Shown here: positions 1-9,662 of the stretch, piece after piece
How the letters are laid out: every line of letters begins with the position of its first letter
How positions within the stretch are numbered: position 1 is the first letter of the stretch
Assembly: GCF_001949145.1 (NCBI RefSeq)
Contig: NW_019091458.1
Span: forward strand, 460,637-524,636
DNA length: 64,000 bases
Source of the DNA: Acanthaster planci
Taxonomy: Eukaryota; Echinodermata; Asteroidea; Valvatida; Acanthasteridae
Direction of reading: 5' to 3'
Notes under the pieces: generated by a model
What the model saw: the letters and a program-made list of their open reading frames with translations, nothing else
Databases searched by the model: none
What the model was told of the DNA's origin: nothing
Translations under genes and position numbers: made by a program

Positions 1-770
1 GTACAATGTAGGCTTGTGTGGTACTCCCGGTTCCGAGTGGAATCGCAGTTCCAGAAAAAATCACAATCAGCAGCTCTGCTTTTGTGAAGAACCTGGTACC
101 CACCATTGGCGGTTCCATATTCAAAGAGCTGATTCCAAACATCAAATCTGAGTCCCAGTCACGGCTTAGCGCCCAAGAGTGACAACTCCAAACATTGATA
201 CCAAGTCACCAACGCTCCCGCGTGTACGTGTATAGCATGCTGTACATTTAGCAGCGCACCCTTCCACAAAAGGGAAAATGTGTACACAAATGAACTGTAA
301 AATACCCTTGTGTCTGGGTACCAAACCACATTGGTTATTGCACCGTGGTCCAGCGGAGCTTTGATGGCCAGAAGCCATGAAGCTCGAAGACTGTTTTACA
401 TGTGGCTGTGACTTCAACATTGGTGAATTTTACCTGGTACTTGTGTACCAACCACTTATGCACCAGTGAGGGTCTCGGTTCTCAAATCACTTCAGAGCCG
501 GTTCCATGAATGACCAGTTTATGCATGGTCCATGGCCATTTACGATATGTTGGCACATGTTCACTAAGTACATGTGATCCAGTCCATACATGAAGTTCCA
601 CATCCTTTGTTACAAGCAGGATGTTGTATTAACAGCGCTCTTATTATCAGGGTTTGATTGCAGTACATTCTGGGGTGCTGCACAGAATCGCTGCATTACT
701 GTCAAGCATAATTGCCTTTACTGGTACAATGAGAACATGCTTTACACCATACTGAGGCTTCAATACCTAC
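1..770. other. TOP2 intron 9 (partial), no gene seen
   Basis: Non-coding stretch left of the last visible TOP2 exon. It contains several imperfect GGTAC/GGTTCC-containing short repeats but no open frame resembling the next TOP2 segment on the minus strand. Nothing else is recognised. Confidence 0.6.
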
Positions 771-872
771 CTGGAATGGTTTGATGGCAATACCGCCTTT
801 GTTCTTCTTCTTGATGGTGTCAATCAGCTTGGAGACAACTTGCTCTGCGATGTAGTCAATATGCCTGCCTCC
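771..872 (-). CDS. TOP2: TOP2 exon 9 (transducer domain)
   Basis: Encodes GGRHIDYIAEQVVSKLIDTI and KKKNKGGIAIKPFQ. The KKKNKGG segment includes the conserved transducer lysine loop that contacts the ATP gamma-phosphate in type II topoisomerases (QTK loop). Acceptor CCGTGCAG, donor CAG|GTAGGT. The next exon lies beyond base 1. Confidence 0.93.
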
Positions 873-3800
873 CTGCACGGCAGAGCAATCAAACGCATGC
901 ACGGTTACAGCTAGCCTGGGCTGGCATACAGCGCATGTGAACTGTACAACCAATAACTTCGCCAGAACCGGCACTTCACAATAGTGTGCCACCAAGAGTT
1001 TGCAATGCGTTGGCCAATCACACTATGCGAGATGTGTCGACCCTTTCCAAATGTACATAGCCGGTTGACACGTCCAAACATGTCAACCCATTCAAACGCA
1101 CAATGAGTACAGTTGCCACTGCGTTGCAAACTCTTGGCGGTACACTATTGGCAATCGCCCACATTAAGAATCTTGACAAAGCATATGAGCAACACTTCAG
1201 ATTTAGTTTAACCCCTTGACGCCGGGATTTCTTTCTGAAAGCTGACTCCGAGAATTTCAGCCTCGTTTGGCCACGAAGGCCACCTGCCAAAACGCAAATT
1301 CTCAGTTTGTGGCCCTGCGTCCTTTGCAGGCTTTGATTTACGCAGTGAAAAGGCTGATTGTTCGGTGGCATGCGGCTCTATTCACGCTTCCACATTCCCG
1401 TTGCCTCTTTTCAAAGTGGGGACTATTGTGAAGCTGGTGATTATGATGCAAATTCGGCCTTTTCATTTCTTGGCAACACACAAAGGCCAATCACCATATA
1501 TACAAGAGCCAGGGTATGCCTTCTCTCACCGTGTTTGGTCGAGCGTGGGCCGAGAATAATAGCTGAAAAGCGGGCTGAGGGATCTCAATTTTTAAGGCAG
1601 CTCTTCACGCTTCCCAGTGCACAGGGGTTAATAATGCAAGGGTTAACATCACAATCACAGAGCAACAAACTAACCACATGTACATCCATTTTTAAAGGTC
1701 ACAAACGAGCTGGATTTTTGTACTGTATAAAACTTTGCAAATTAGTGCACAAGATGTTACATTGGCATCTGACATTTCTCAGAAAAGTGCGTACCATAAC
1801 TAATGTTCTCCCACAAAAATCTTTCTAACATTGAAAGGAAAACTTGCATGTTAAAAAGTTCTGAACAGGAGAGTATCCTGAACACACCCACCTTCATGGT
1901 TGCAATGCTATTGACAAAGCTGACCTGCTGGAAACCTTTCTCGCTCGTTGTCAGGCAAACTTCCCACCGTGGGTTGACCGATTCGTAGGCCACCTTCAGA
2001 GGGTTGCCCATCTCGTCCGTTTTGTCTTTCAGGTACAAGTCCACATAGGATCTGAAGTCAGTCACCTGCCGAGTAAGCGTCAAAGCAAACGCTGTCATTG
2101 TTCCTTGCTGTATGGGTTGGTGCAGCTACTTTTTATCGGGTAAGAAAACACTCTACAATTACACACCTACAATCGACATACTTCCCATAAATAACCTCAC
2201 CATATCAACCAATCTAAATATTTGGATCTCAAGGTCTATTTTCAAACACGATTGTCCAATCTGTCTCCCGTTCAATGCGCTTTGTGTGAAACATCACAAC
2301 CTCGGATGCCATTCTGCAATAGTAATCAGGAGAATATGGTTCAATTCCCACTGGAAGTAACTCGTGTATTTTTTTTCTCAAATAGCACCAAGTTCATTAG
2401 TTGATATGGGGCAAGGTAAGAGGTTTGCCTCCTTCTGCTTTGTAGCTGGCAGCTACCTGGTGTTAAGTACTAAATTTTGCCAAATGTCCCCCATCAAACA
2501 AGACAGAAGTTAGGGACCAGAATAGATCAGACCAGTGAGAATCAGAACTCTGTTCCTCTAGTCAAATATGACTTTTTTATTGAGGTAAAAACATCAAATT
2601 GAGTGGGAGAACGGGTGGAAAACTGCACGAAGCAAGAGAACGAGGCAACGTTGAAATCTGAAAAATCCTCAAACCCACCGGCAGCCTACTGCCGTTAAGC
2701 GTCACCCTGACCCCCTTGGTACAGCCGGCGATGTCGTAGGCACGGCGGGTGAGCAGGGCCACAATGTCCCTGTCCAGCATCTCCATTTTGAACTTCTCCA
2801 GGTCGGGGTAGAAGCAGATCTCAGTGTAGTCTGTGCCGTCAAAGTCCACGATCTTGGCATCCGTGGTCTTGGTCATGTTCTTGGTCCATGTCTGCAGTTT
2901 GGGAAGGGAAGAGAGGGGGGGAACAGCATTTGTCGAGAGAGACGGACCATATGTGAGATGAAAAATAAAGAAAAACATTCAAATGGTGCAATATCGTATT
3001 GCAGAAATTTACCACCATTCAACTCTCTTGGAATGAAGGCCACAATAGTTTGATCTAGTGTAGAAGTTCTCAATGAACTGGAGCAGTTTCAGTTATCATC
3101 TGAATTTCTTCTAATGAACATGTCTGAGCATGTTTCATCTTGTTTGTCTCAAATTTCTTCTTGCTTTTATTCAGTTATCACGTACACATTCAGGTAATTT
3201 TAATAAGTAATTGACGGGGCACCTACCTGCTTGAACTTCTTCTTGTACTGCCTACAGGCTGTGGTAACAGTGAACTTGGTGCTAAATATGTTGCACAGCT
3301 TTGCACCATATCCATTACGGCCACCTACGAAATGAACAAAATAGACATCAAATCCAAAGAAAGCCAACCACTCCAGTATTTATGCCTCTCTCACATGGAG
3401 CAAGAGTGCTCGCGGGTTGAAGGAACCCTCCTACTTTCATTAAGAAGTTCACATTTTATACAAGGATGATAAAGGAAAATGCCTCATCTCCAATATGTAG
3501 CAAGGATATTTCATCCATTATGCTCTGGAGCCAAAGAAAACCTAGCGGACAATTGAACAGAATCACTGGTCATTCCCAGTGGCCTACGCCTGTGGTGGTA
3601 CACAATGTGATAACTACTGCCTGGAGCTGCAGCCGCTGCTCTGTAAGAGTTGTCCTGCTCAAGACACAACACATTATTTCCAGCCATAAAAGGGGGCCAC
3701 CAGGAATGTCCACTGAAACATTGCTGGATTCACCTCAACAGGTGCTCAACGTCATTCCATGCATGTTTTTTCCAAGTAGAAGCAAACAGCAGTCTTGAAA

Positions 3801-6800
3801 AAAAATCATAACTTGAAAACTTTATAGTGTCGGTCACAAAGTTTGCTAAGAATATTGCCTCCATCATCAACTAACATTTGGAAAAATTACAAAATCTGAA
3901 GCACACTCACTTTCATAGGTTGAGTCAAAGGTCATTTTGCTGTGCATTTTCTGTGTGTGTTTCATCCACGATTTTGATTTTAATTTCTGAAATGACCACC
4001 AATTTAGGAGCTTTAGAAATGATACATCATTCAGCTTTCTAGGTGCTACATGTATTCTTTTTGAGATCCAAGTGTTTAAAGTTCAGAGGTGACCCATTTC
4101 TCAGAATTACCAAGTGAAATTGAGAAAGAAAAATCAATGCTGGAGGTTGCTCACATAGGCCAATCACAACACAAAATGTAACCGCAACCAACAAAAGGTT
4201 CTGCTGAACAGGAAACACTGGCAAATTTATACATTGAAAGAATAAGCAGAAACTGATCACGACTAAAGACATGTGGCTTTTGGACAAGTAACCTCTTTTT
4301 GCTGGGTGGAACATGTCAACGATTAAACGGAGGTGCTTCACAGCTCCTCAGAATCTGAGCCAGATTATGAAACCCGGGCCGGGGCAGGAGGGGGGGGAGG
4401 GAAGATAGAGGAAGGGGAAAACAGACCGATTCAGACTGGTGCTCACCTGTAACCTTTTTCTGTGAGTCGTCATAGTTACTGGAGGTGAGCAGGTGGCCAA
4501 AGATCATGGAGGGAACGAAGAGCTTCTCTGTCTTGTGCTCTATGATGGGGATGCCTTTGCCATTGTTCCAGATGCTGATCATGTTGTTCTCACTAGACAC
4601 AGGTTCAGATTCACCATGAGTGAATTGATGATTCAAGGGCACAAGGGCTAAATTCCAGGGACGTAATAGTCCCCTCAAATGTTTGTTTGCTAAAACAAAT
4701 CTCATGCCAATAGAGCCGATGTCCTGAGCCGATGTGCAACCTCACAGGCAAAAGAGAGATGGTGCTAAGTTTTCCAACTATGTTCATGGACGCATTTGGT
4801 GTGCATGCAAAGACCATGCATTCCAGACTAAATTCATTGCACATACTGGGCGTGTTCTGCGTCAAACGCGCATAAACTTGCACGCCTATGCAGTGAGTAT
4901 GTAATGACTGTCCATTTCATTTCAAAATACGCCCTCTTTTGTTCCTGCTCGGAGCGTATAATAGAAGAATCTGCGACCCACCGTTACAACGAATGCACTT
5001 GAAGCTTTTAATGCCGTCATTAACATTCTACACTCTCTTGAAATCATACATGCATGAAATGATACATACATTCCACTTCTCTTCAGTCTTAAGACTTCAT
5101 ACAACAAAAATGGAACCTACGGATCTATAGATATCTTGATGGCGTTCATCGATGGGTCCCTCTGCTTGTTGTCAGCAGCATTTACTGTCAAAATAAACGG
5201 CCCCAAAAATGGTCGATTAGAAACAGAAACAGGTTGAAGGAATATGTGGGCTCTGACGCGTTTAAGAGTAGGAAGTTTGATGCCATGAACAATATACAGT
5301 CCACTGCATGTGAAAAGGCACAAAATCTCCAAAAGTTTGCATATGTGGCACGATTTTTGACAGTTCCACTATCCACTAAATTTGTTACGTGTACAGCGTG
5401 TCCCCCTCCCAAACATCACACAAACTGCAAAGACAGGACGTGTGTTTGTTCGTCTCCCTGCATTCTGCCAATTCACAAACCTTGGAAATGATATCGCTAA
5501 TTTCAAGAAAAACAATCATCAACGTTTGAGTGAAAAATCAAAGAAATTTGATAACTTACCAAGGATTTCGTCAAAAATTTTGAACAATCCAGGTACGTAG
5601 GTAATCTCTCTATTTTCAAGAGCTCCATCTTCGTTGATAACCCACATGGCCTGTTAAATGAAATAAAAATTTGACAAATGTAAAGCTACCAAACTCAGTC
5701 GGTGTCTGGTCATGTAGACTAAATGTAGTAGGATATAAATCGGTATACCCATTTTATGAACCCACAGCAAAACAACCAGTCATGTGAAAGAAGCTACTTA
5801 CATATACACACGTGCAAAAATAGCTATTATGACACGGCAAATAATGCCCTCTTTTTCTCTGCTATTAGCAATTTATAGAAATTAGAACGTTCTGATTTTG
5901 ATTTTAGATCTGAAAACTTGAAAATCAGAACAGTTTTGATTAAATCAGAATGGTTGGCAGGTGTATGTATGTGTTACCTTTATCTTACTCAAAGACACAA
6001 AATTGGGACCTCAACCCTAACAAAAGGCATTTTTGCTGGGAACCTTAAAATCTACAAATCCACTTAAAATCCTTCAACTTCTAGTTCAGATCAGCTTCAA
6101 CTTGAAGTCCTTCCTCACTGGCACAGAAAAGACAGGCTGGTAAAAGGTTTCCAACCGGGCTCATTCAAGCTGGGCACACACATGCAGATTTCATATTCAG
6201 ACAAAAGCTGGTCGCGCACGCTCAAGGCGTCCAACACCACATACACAAGAACCTATACGCATGCGCGGTGTACCTACCAAAGGACCACTACTGCTGTGTT
6301 ACAGAACGCCCTCTCTTGTTCCCTGCATGCAATGGACAAAATGCTAGATACCTGTTTCACTGGCTCCACAGATCCGATGTAAGTGTCAGGCCTGAGCAAG
6401 ATGTGCTCTAGCTGCGTCTTCTTCTGATAGATGCGCTCCACTGACAGACGCTTATCTGACTTGTCCACCTTCCTATCAGGGGTGGCCATGTCCTCTGTTG
6501 GAAGGGCAGCTTTGTTGCTGGCCTTCTTGGAGCCAGGCCCCTTCTTCTTCTTGGCTTCCTCTTTGGCATTCATGTTGTCAAACAAGGTCTAGGAAAAGAA
6601 GTAGGAAACTTGGTGAGCTCTTTTTAAAGCCGTTTACATGACCAGCACGACTGGTGAAAGGGGGATTATACAGCAACTTTCTGGGGAAGGAAAAATCGTT
6701 GAAATGGACGATACTGTGATTTAAACTTGTGACCTTGCCTTGCCATGTGCTTTAACTGCTCAACCATGCGCTCACTTTATGATAGATGAATACATAAATG

Positions 6801-8726
6801 GTATCGGTTCAACGCCAGCTTTTTAAAAAATATCATTCAGCCAGTCAGGCCTGGAATTTGGTAATTTTTAGGGCAAAGCCACTTTGGTCTTGAATTAAGT
6901 GAAATTGTAGAGGGCATCACGGCCAGTTAGGATGGCACCAAGGCCAGATAAAATCTGTCAAAGGGGCATGGAGGCTAAATGCCAATATTAACCCCAACAC
7001 TGCACCATCAAAAGATGGACGATGGAAAAAAATGAAAGATTGGGGACTGATTAAGTGTCGGGATTAACAGGCCCAGTACTGGTAATAAATGTTTTCTGCC
7101 TTGCAGTGTTTCATGAAACAGATTCATCAGAATGTGATATGTCACCCTTATTTCTCTCTGATTTTCATTGTTTCAGCCAAAAGCACAAATCCGCAGATTC
7201 ATAAATGGATGACAATCAGAAAATACACCGCACGTGAGCACGCACGCCTCATACATAGACCTCAATGTGAATCAATGTAAATTGTGTATTAGAAAGATAA
7301 AGTGAGGCGACTCTGCACGTAAAATCTGCCGCACGTGCTCCAGCTAGAATGTGATTGTACCAATAGACCTTTATCCCCCACGTGACTAAATGTAAATACC
7401 ACCACGTGTGGACCGCCTTGGCCACTGTGATCGCATATATTCCTACGGGCAGCTTCAACCACGTGCAAGTGCACGTGCGTATGCTGCATGCTTGACTTGT
7501 TTATCTTGAATGGGTAGATTACCATCACAACACTATGCCCTCATTACCATCACAACACATTATCATCATAGGCCTATGTCCAGCACGATCGTGACATCGC
7601 TGGAAAAAGGGGAAACGGGTTAAGTTGTCCCTGGTTCAAGTCGTCACCAAGTCAAGTCGTCCCCCCAAAATTGAAACCCCGGTCAAGTCGTCCCTGGGTC
7701 AAGTCGTCCCTAAGTCAAATCGTCCCCGAGTCAAATTGTGCCCAGGTCAAGTCGTCCCCCATGAATTTCTTATGAACGTATGAATTTTCCTTTTCTTTTT
7801 AGGTACATCAACACGTAGAAGAGAAAGAGAAACATGACAGAGACTCGTACATATACTCATTCATTCACCATTTTCATTCGTTAAAAAAATTTCATAAATT
7901 ATCCCCCCAAAACAAATTACCCCAGTAAAAACTTAATAAGTCAAAAAGAAGATAATGATACCACAAAAACAAATTACTGCAGTAAAATTACAATTATAAT
8001 GTAATTATTTATATGGGGGACGACTTGACTAGGGGACCAGTTGACTTGGAGACGACTTGACCAACATTCGGAAAAAGGTCTATAGAAGAAGCACTTATTT
8101 TTGCATGATGTACACTGGCGTAATGTATATAGGTCTGAGCCCTCCAGTTGGGACGGTCCCAAGTTTAGTTGGGACTGATGTCATCGTTGGGGTGCAACAA
8201 ATTCAAAGGTTAAAATGTAGCTCTCCTTTGTGACATGTCTGATCATGGTCTGATATACTTTATAATAATAGGAACAGGGTCCTCCCGGCCCTGTTTAGGC
8301 TCCAACATTGTCCAACTCCAAGGCTGCAGTTGGCACGGGTAGGGATGGTAATGTTTTTGCTGCTTGTAAGTTGCAACATACCTTCAAAGGTTCTGCCATT
8401 TTCAGAAAGCTGGCTGAACTGTCTTGGTAAAAACAATTTTCAAAAGTTTAAAAACTCATTCACATAACCATTGATAACGTAAGCCTAGTCTTGAGCTGTC
8501 ACCCCAACGTCCGAATTTCTGAAATCTCCCGGTACTTGCTCAGTACCGGCACATGCGCCAAAATTAGCCAATCAAATTACTGAAATCGGATCACGTGCCT
8601 TTATATCCCAAACCACGTATTTTCTCGCTGCGATATCAAACAAAAAATTCCACAAAGCTGAATCGATTTTAAACTTACCACCCACTTTAATTCGTCGGAA
8701 CCCGCAGCTCCAGCTTCAGAGGCCAT
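771..8726 (-). CDS. TOP2: DNA topoisomerase II, N-terminal part (9 exons, runs off left edge)
   Basis: Type II topoisomerase passes one DNA duplex through a double-strand break using ATP; it works in the nucleus in replication, transcription and chromosome segregation. Exons on the minus strand, in order: 8726-8679, 6588-6352, 5650-5560, 5184-5121, 4592-4447, 3324-3227, 2891-2679, 2065-1892, 872-771. Each is bounded by AG and GT, and the lengths sum to 1173 nt (391 codons) with consistent phase. Visible motifs are those of the GHKL ATPase: NAADNKQRD (about residue 127), NNGKGIP (about 156) and GRNGYGAKL (about 198), followed by transducer sequence such as WEVCLTTSEKGFQQVSF. The next expected segment (the NHMWIF region of vertebrate TOP2) was not found in bases 1-770, so the gene continues to the left with the cleavage core and C-terminal domain outside the window. 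Vertebrates have two paralogues (TOP2A, TOP2B); this cannot be assigned to either. Confidence 0.95.
1892..2065 (-). CDS. TOP2: TOP2 exon 8 (transducer domain, QTK-loop region)
   Basis: Fifty-eight codons starting VTDFRSYVDLYLKDKTDEMG and including NPRWEVCLTTSEKGFQQVSF and VNSIATMK. The acceptor CTCGGCAG is chosen because it restores LP-V-x-x-FRSYV as in the family. Donor AAG|GTGGGT. Confidence 0.93.
2679..2891 (-). CDS. TOP2: TOP2 exon 7 (ATPase/transducer region)
   Basis: Seventy-one codons beginning TWTKNMTKTTDAKIVDFDG and including MLDRDIVALLTRRAYDIAGC, which is very close to the vertebrate TOP2 RRAYDIAG segment. Acceptor AAACTGCAG, donor CCG|GTGGGT, phase 0 at both ends. Confidence 0.93.
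3227..3324 (-). CDS. TOP2: TOP2 exon 6 (G2 box, Walker-like loop)
   Basis: Encodes GGRNGYGAKLCNIFSTKFTV followed by TTACRQYKKKFKQ. GRNGYGAK is the glycine-rich ATP-binding loop. Acceptor TTTCGTAG, donor CAG|GTAGGT; ends in phase 0. Confidence 0.95.
4447..4592 (-). CDS. TOP2: TOP2 exon 5 (G1 box of ATPase)
   Basis: Encodes ENNMISIWNNGKGIPIIEHK and then the FGHLLTSSNYDDSQKKVT segment. NNGKGIP is the G1/ATP-lid motif. Acceptor GTGTCTAG, donor ACAG|GTGAGC. Confidence 0.95.
5121..5184 (-). CDS. TOP2: TOP2 exon 4 (N-box of ATPase)
   Basis: Carries VNAADNKQRDPSMNAIKI; the Asn of NAADN is the residue that coordinates the ATP-bound magnesium in GHKL ATPases. It joins exon 3 in phase 1 to give DEIL-VNAADN. 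Donor is ATCC|GTAGGT. Confidence 0.95.
5560..5650 (-). CDS. TOP2: TOP2 exon 3 (ATPase domain)
   Basis: Encodes AMWVINEDGALENREITYVP and GLFKIFDEIL, matching the TOP2 stretch just before the N-box. Acceptor TTTAACAG, donor TTG|GTAAGT; ends in phase 1. Confidence 0.95.
6352..6588 (-). CDS. TOP2: TOP2 exon 2 (N-terminal strap, start of ATPase domain)
   Basis: Seventy-nine codons. The first half is a lysine-rich, low-complexity N-terminal extension (KKKKGPGSKKASNKA). The second half is the strongly conserved SVERIYQKKTQLEHILLRPD followed by TYIGSVEP, which opens the GHKL ATPase fold. Acceptor TTTTCCTAG, donor CAG|GTATCT, phase 0 at both ends. Confidence 0.95.
7621..8062. repeat. Foldback element with GTCAAGTCGTCCC subterminal repeats in TOP2 intron 1
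   Basis: About eight copies of a CAAGTCGTCCC-type unit lie on the left side (7621-7762). Three inverted copies (GACGACTTGAC type) lie on the right side (about 8017-8062). The best inverted pair is GTCAAGTCGTCCCCCAT at 7746-7762 against its reverse complement at 8013-8029. The AT-rich centre carries no recognisable gene. This looks like a non-autonomous DNA element with repeated transposase-binding-like subterminal motifs; no clear target-site duplication was found. Confidence 0.55.
8679..8726 (-). CDS. TOP2: TOP2 exon 1 (start codon)
   Basis: Sixteen codons beginning MASEAGAAGSDELKWV. The ATG at 8726-8724 is chosen because it is in frame with exon 2 and the exon ends at a GTAAGT donor (8678 downward) in phase 0. 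The extreme N-terminus of TOP2 is poorly conserved, so the start rests on frame and splice site rather than homology. Confidence 0.75.
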
Positions 8727-9619
8727 CCTAAAATTTGCTAAGTTTGTGATTTCTCTTGAACTTGAAGGCCAGGTGCACTTGTCAAAATTTCATTGTTCGA
8801 TCGTCATCGTGCACGCGTCAGGTCGTGCGATAGCGCTCGGTGGTGCAGGTTCAGCAAAATCCTGCCAACAAATTCTTCTTATTTCACGGAGAATTTATGC
8901 GTGGATGAATTACTTAGGGTGACCAGAATATGGTGGTATATTTCACTTTATACATAGATTTTTTTAGCCAAAACGTCAATACTTTACTGCCGTCGAATTT
9001 CAGAACTTCACGAACAATCTCGTGAACCGTGCCTGCTTGCGCAGTATGTTCCAGATCCTCCAGTTGGACAATATTGTGAACTCACGTGGTTTTTTTTTTT
9101 CGCATTATTTTTGTAATTTTTCCAAAACAGCTATTTCAAATGTTTTTACTTACTTCATAAATTACAATTTAGGTTACTCTGATCTTCTTTTAAATCTAGG
9201 TGGGGCTTTGGTCCTAATAGGTCATATTTATTAAAATAAAAAATTAGTATTTGTAACCAATGAGAAATACCTTTACAAAAAAAACACTATTTACAAGAAG
9301 AAGTCGTGCTCCCTTTCTTTTATGAGTAATCTGAATATTTGTTGCTGGCGCCACTGGTAAACCTGACTAAAACCTCAATGCATTCACACAAAGGACTTGT
9401 AACGGTTGCAAGAGCGCCGTTTTCAAAGGGACTAATAGGATGACGCCCGTCTCACCTCCCTTTGCCGTATGTGTTTACTTATAACATAAAGCGAGTAGTA
9501 CTAGCATTATGCATTGTATAGCGCGGCGCTATACAATCTTTTTTAAGGCACGCCTGTGAGGTGGTGTCCTTTTTTCTGTAGTGCTTGTTGATTTCTCTTC
9601 GTTTTTTCTCAAGTGGAGC
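8727..9619. promoter_or_regulatory. Divergent TOP2/UBE2G2 promoter region
   Basis: The 893 bp between the TOP2 start codon (minus) and the UBE2G2 start codon (plus) must contain the 5' UTRs and promoters of both genes. Visible candidates are a CCAAT motif at 9257-9261 and a perfect 25-bp palindrome with GC-rich core at 9513-9537, about 83 bp upstream of the UBE2G2 ATG. No TATA box is clearly placed for either gene. Sharing of the promoter is inferred from geometry only. Confidence 0.5.
9513..9537. promoter_or_regulatory. Perfect 25-bp palindrome upstream of UBE2G2
   Basis: Arms ATTGTATAGCGC and GCGCTATACAAT flank one central G with no mismatches. Its position in the proximal promoter interval makes a dimeric transcription-factor site possible; a short foldback repeat is the alternative. 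Confidence 0.45.
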
Positions 9620-9662
9620 ATGGCTGGAGCTGCATTGAAACGTTTAATGACTGAGTATAAGC
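9620..9662 (+). CDS. UBE2G2: UBE2G2 exon 1 (start codon)
   Basis: Encodes [14 protein letters not shown] plus one base. The ATG is supported by near identity to the start of vertebrate UBE2G2. The donor is AAGC|GTATGT. Confidence 0.92.

Noticed and set aside
1-770. TOP2 exon 10 within the left edge
   Set aside because: No minus-strand frame shows the expected NHMWIF-type sequence, and no acceptor and donor pair frames a family motif.
3599-3700. SINE-like text (CTGCTCAAGACACAAC) in TOP2 intron 5
   Set aside because: Too short and without A/B boxes or a second copy in the window to support a call.
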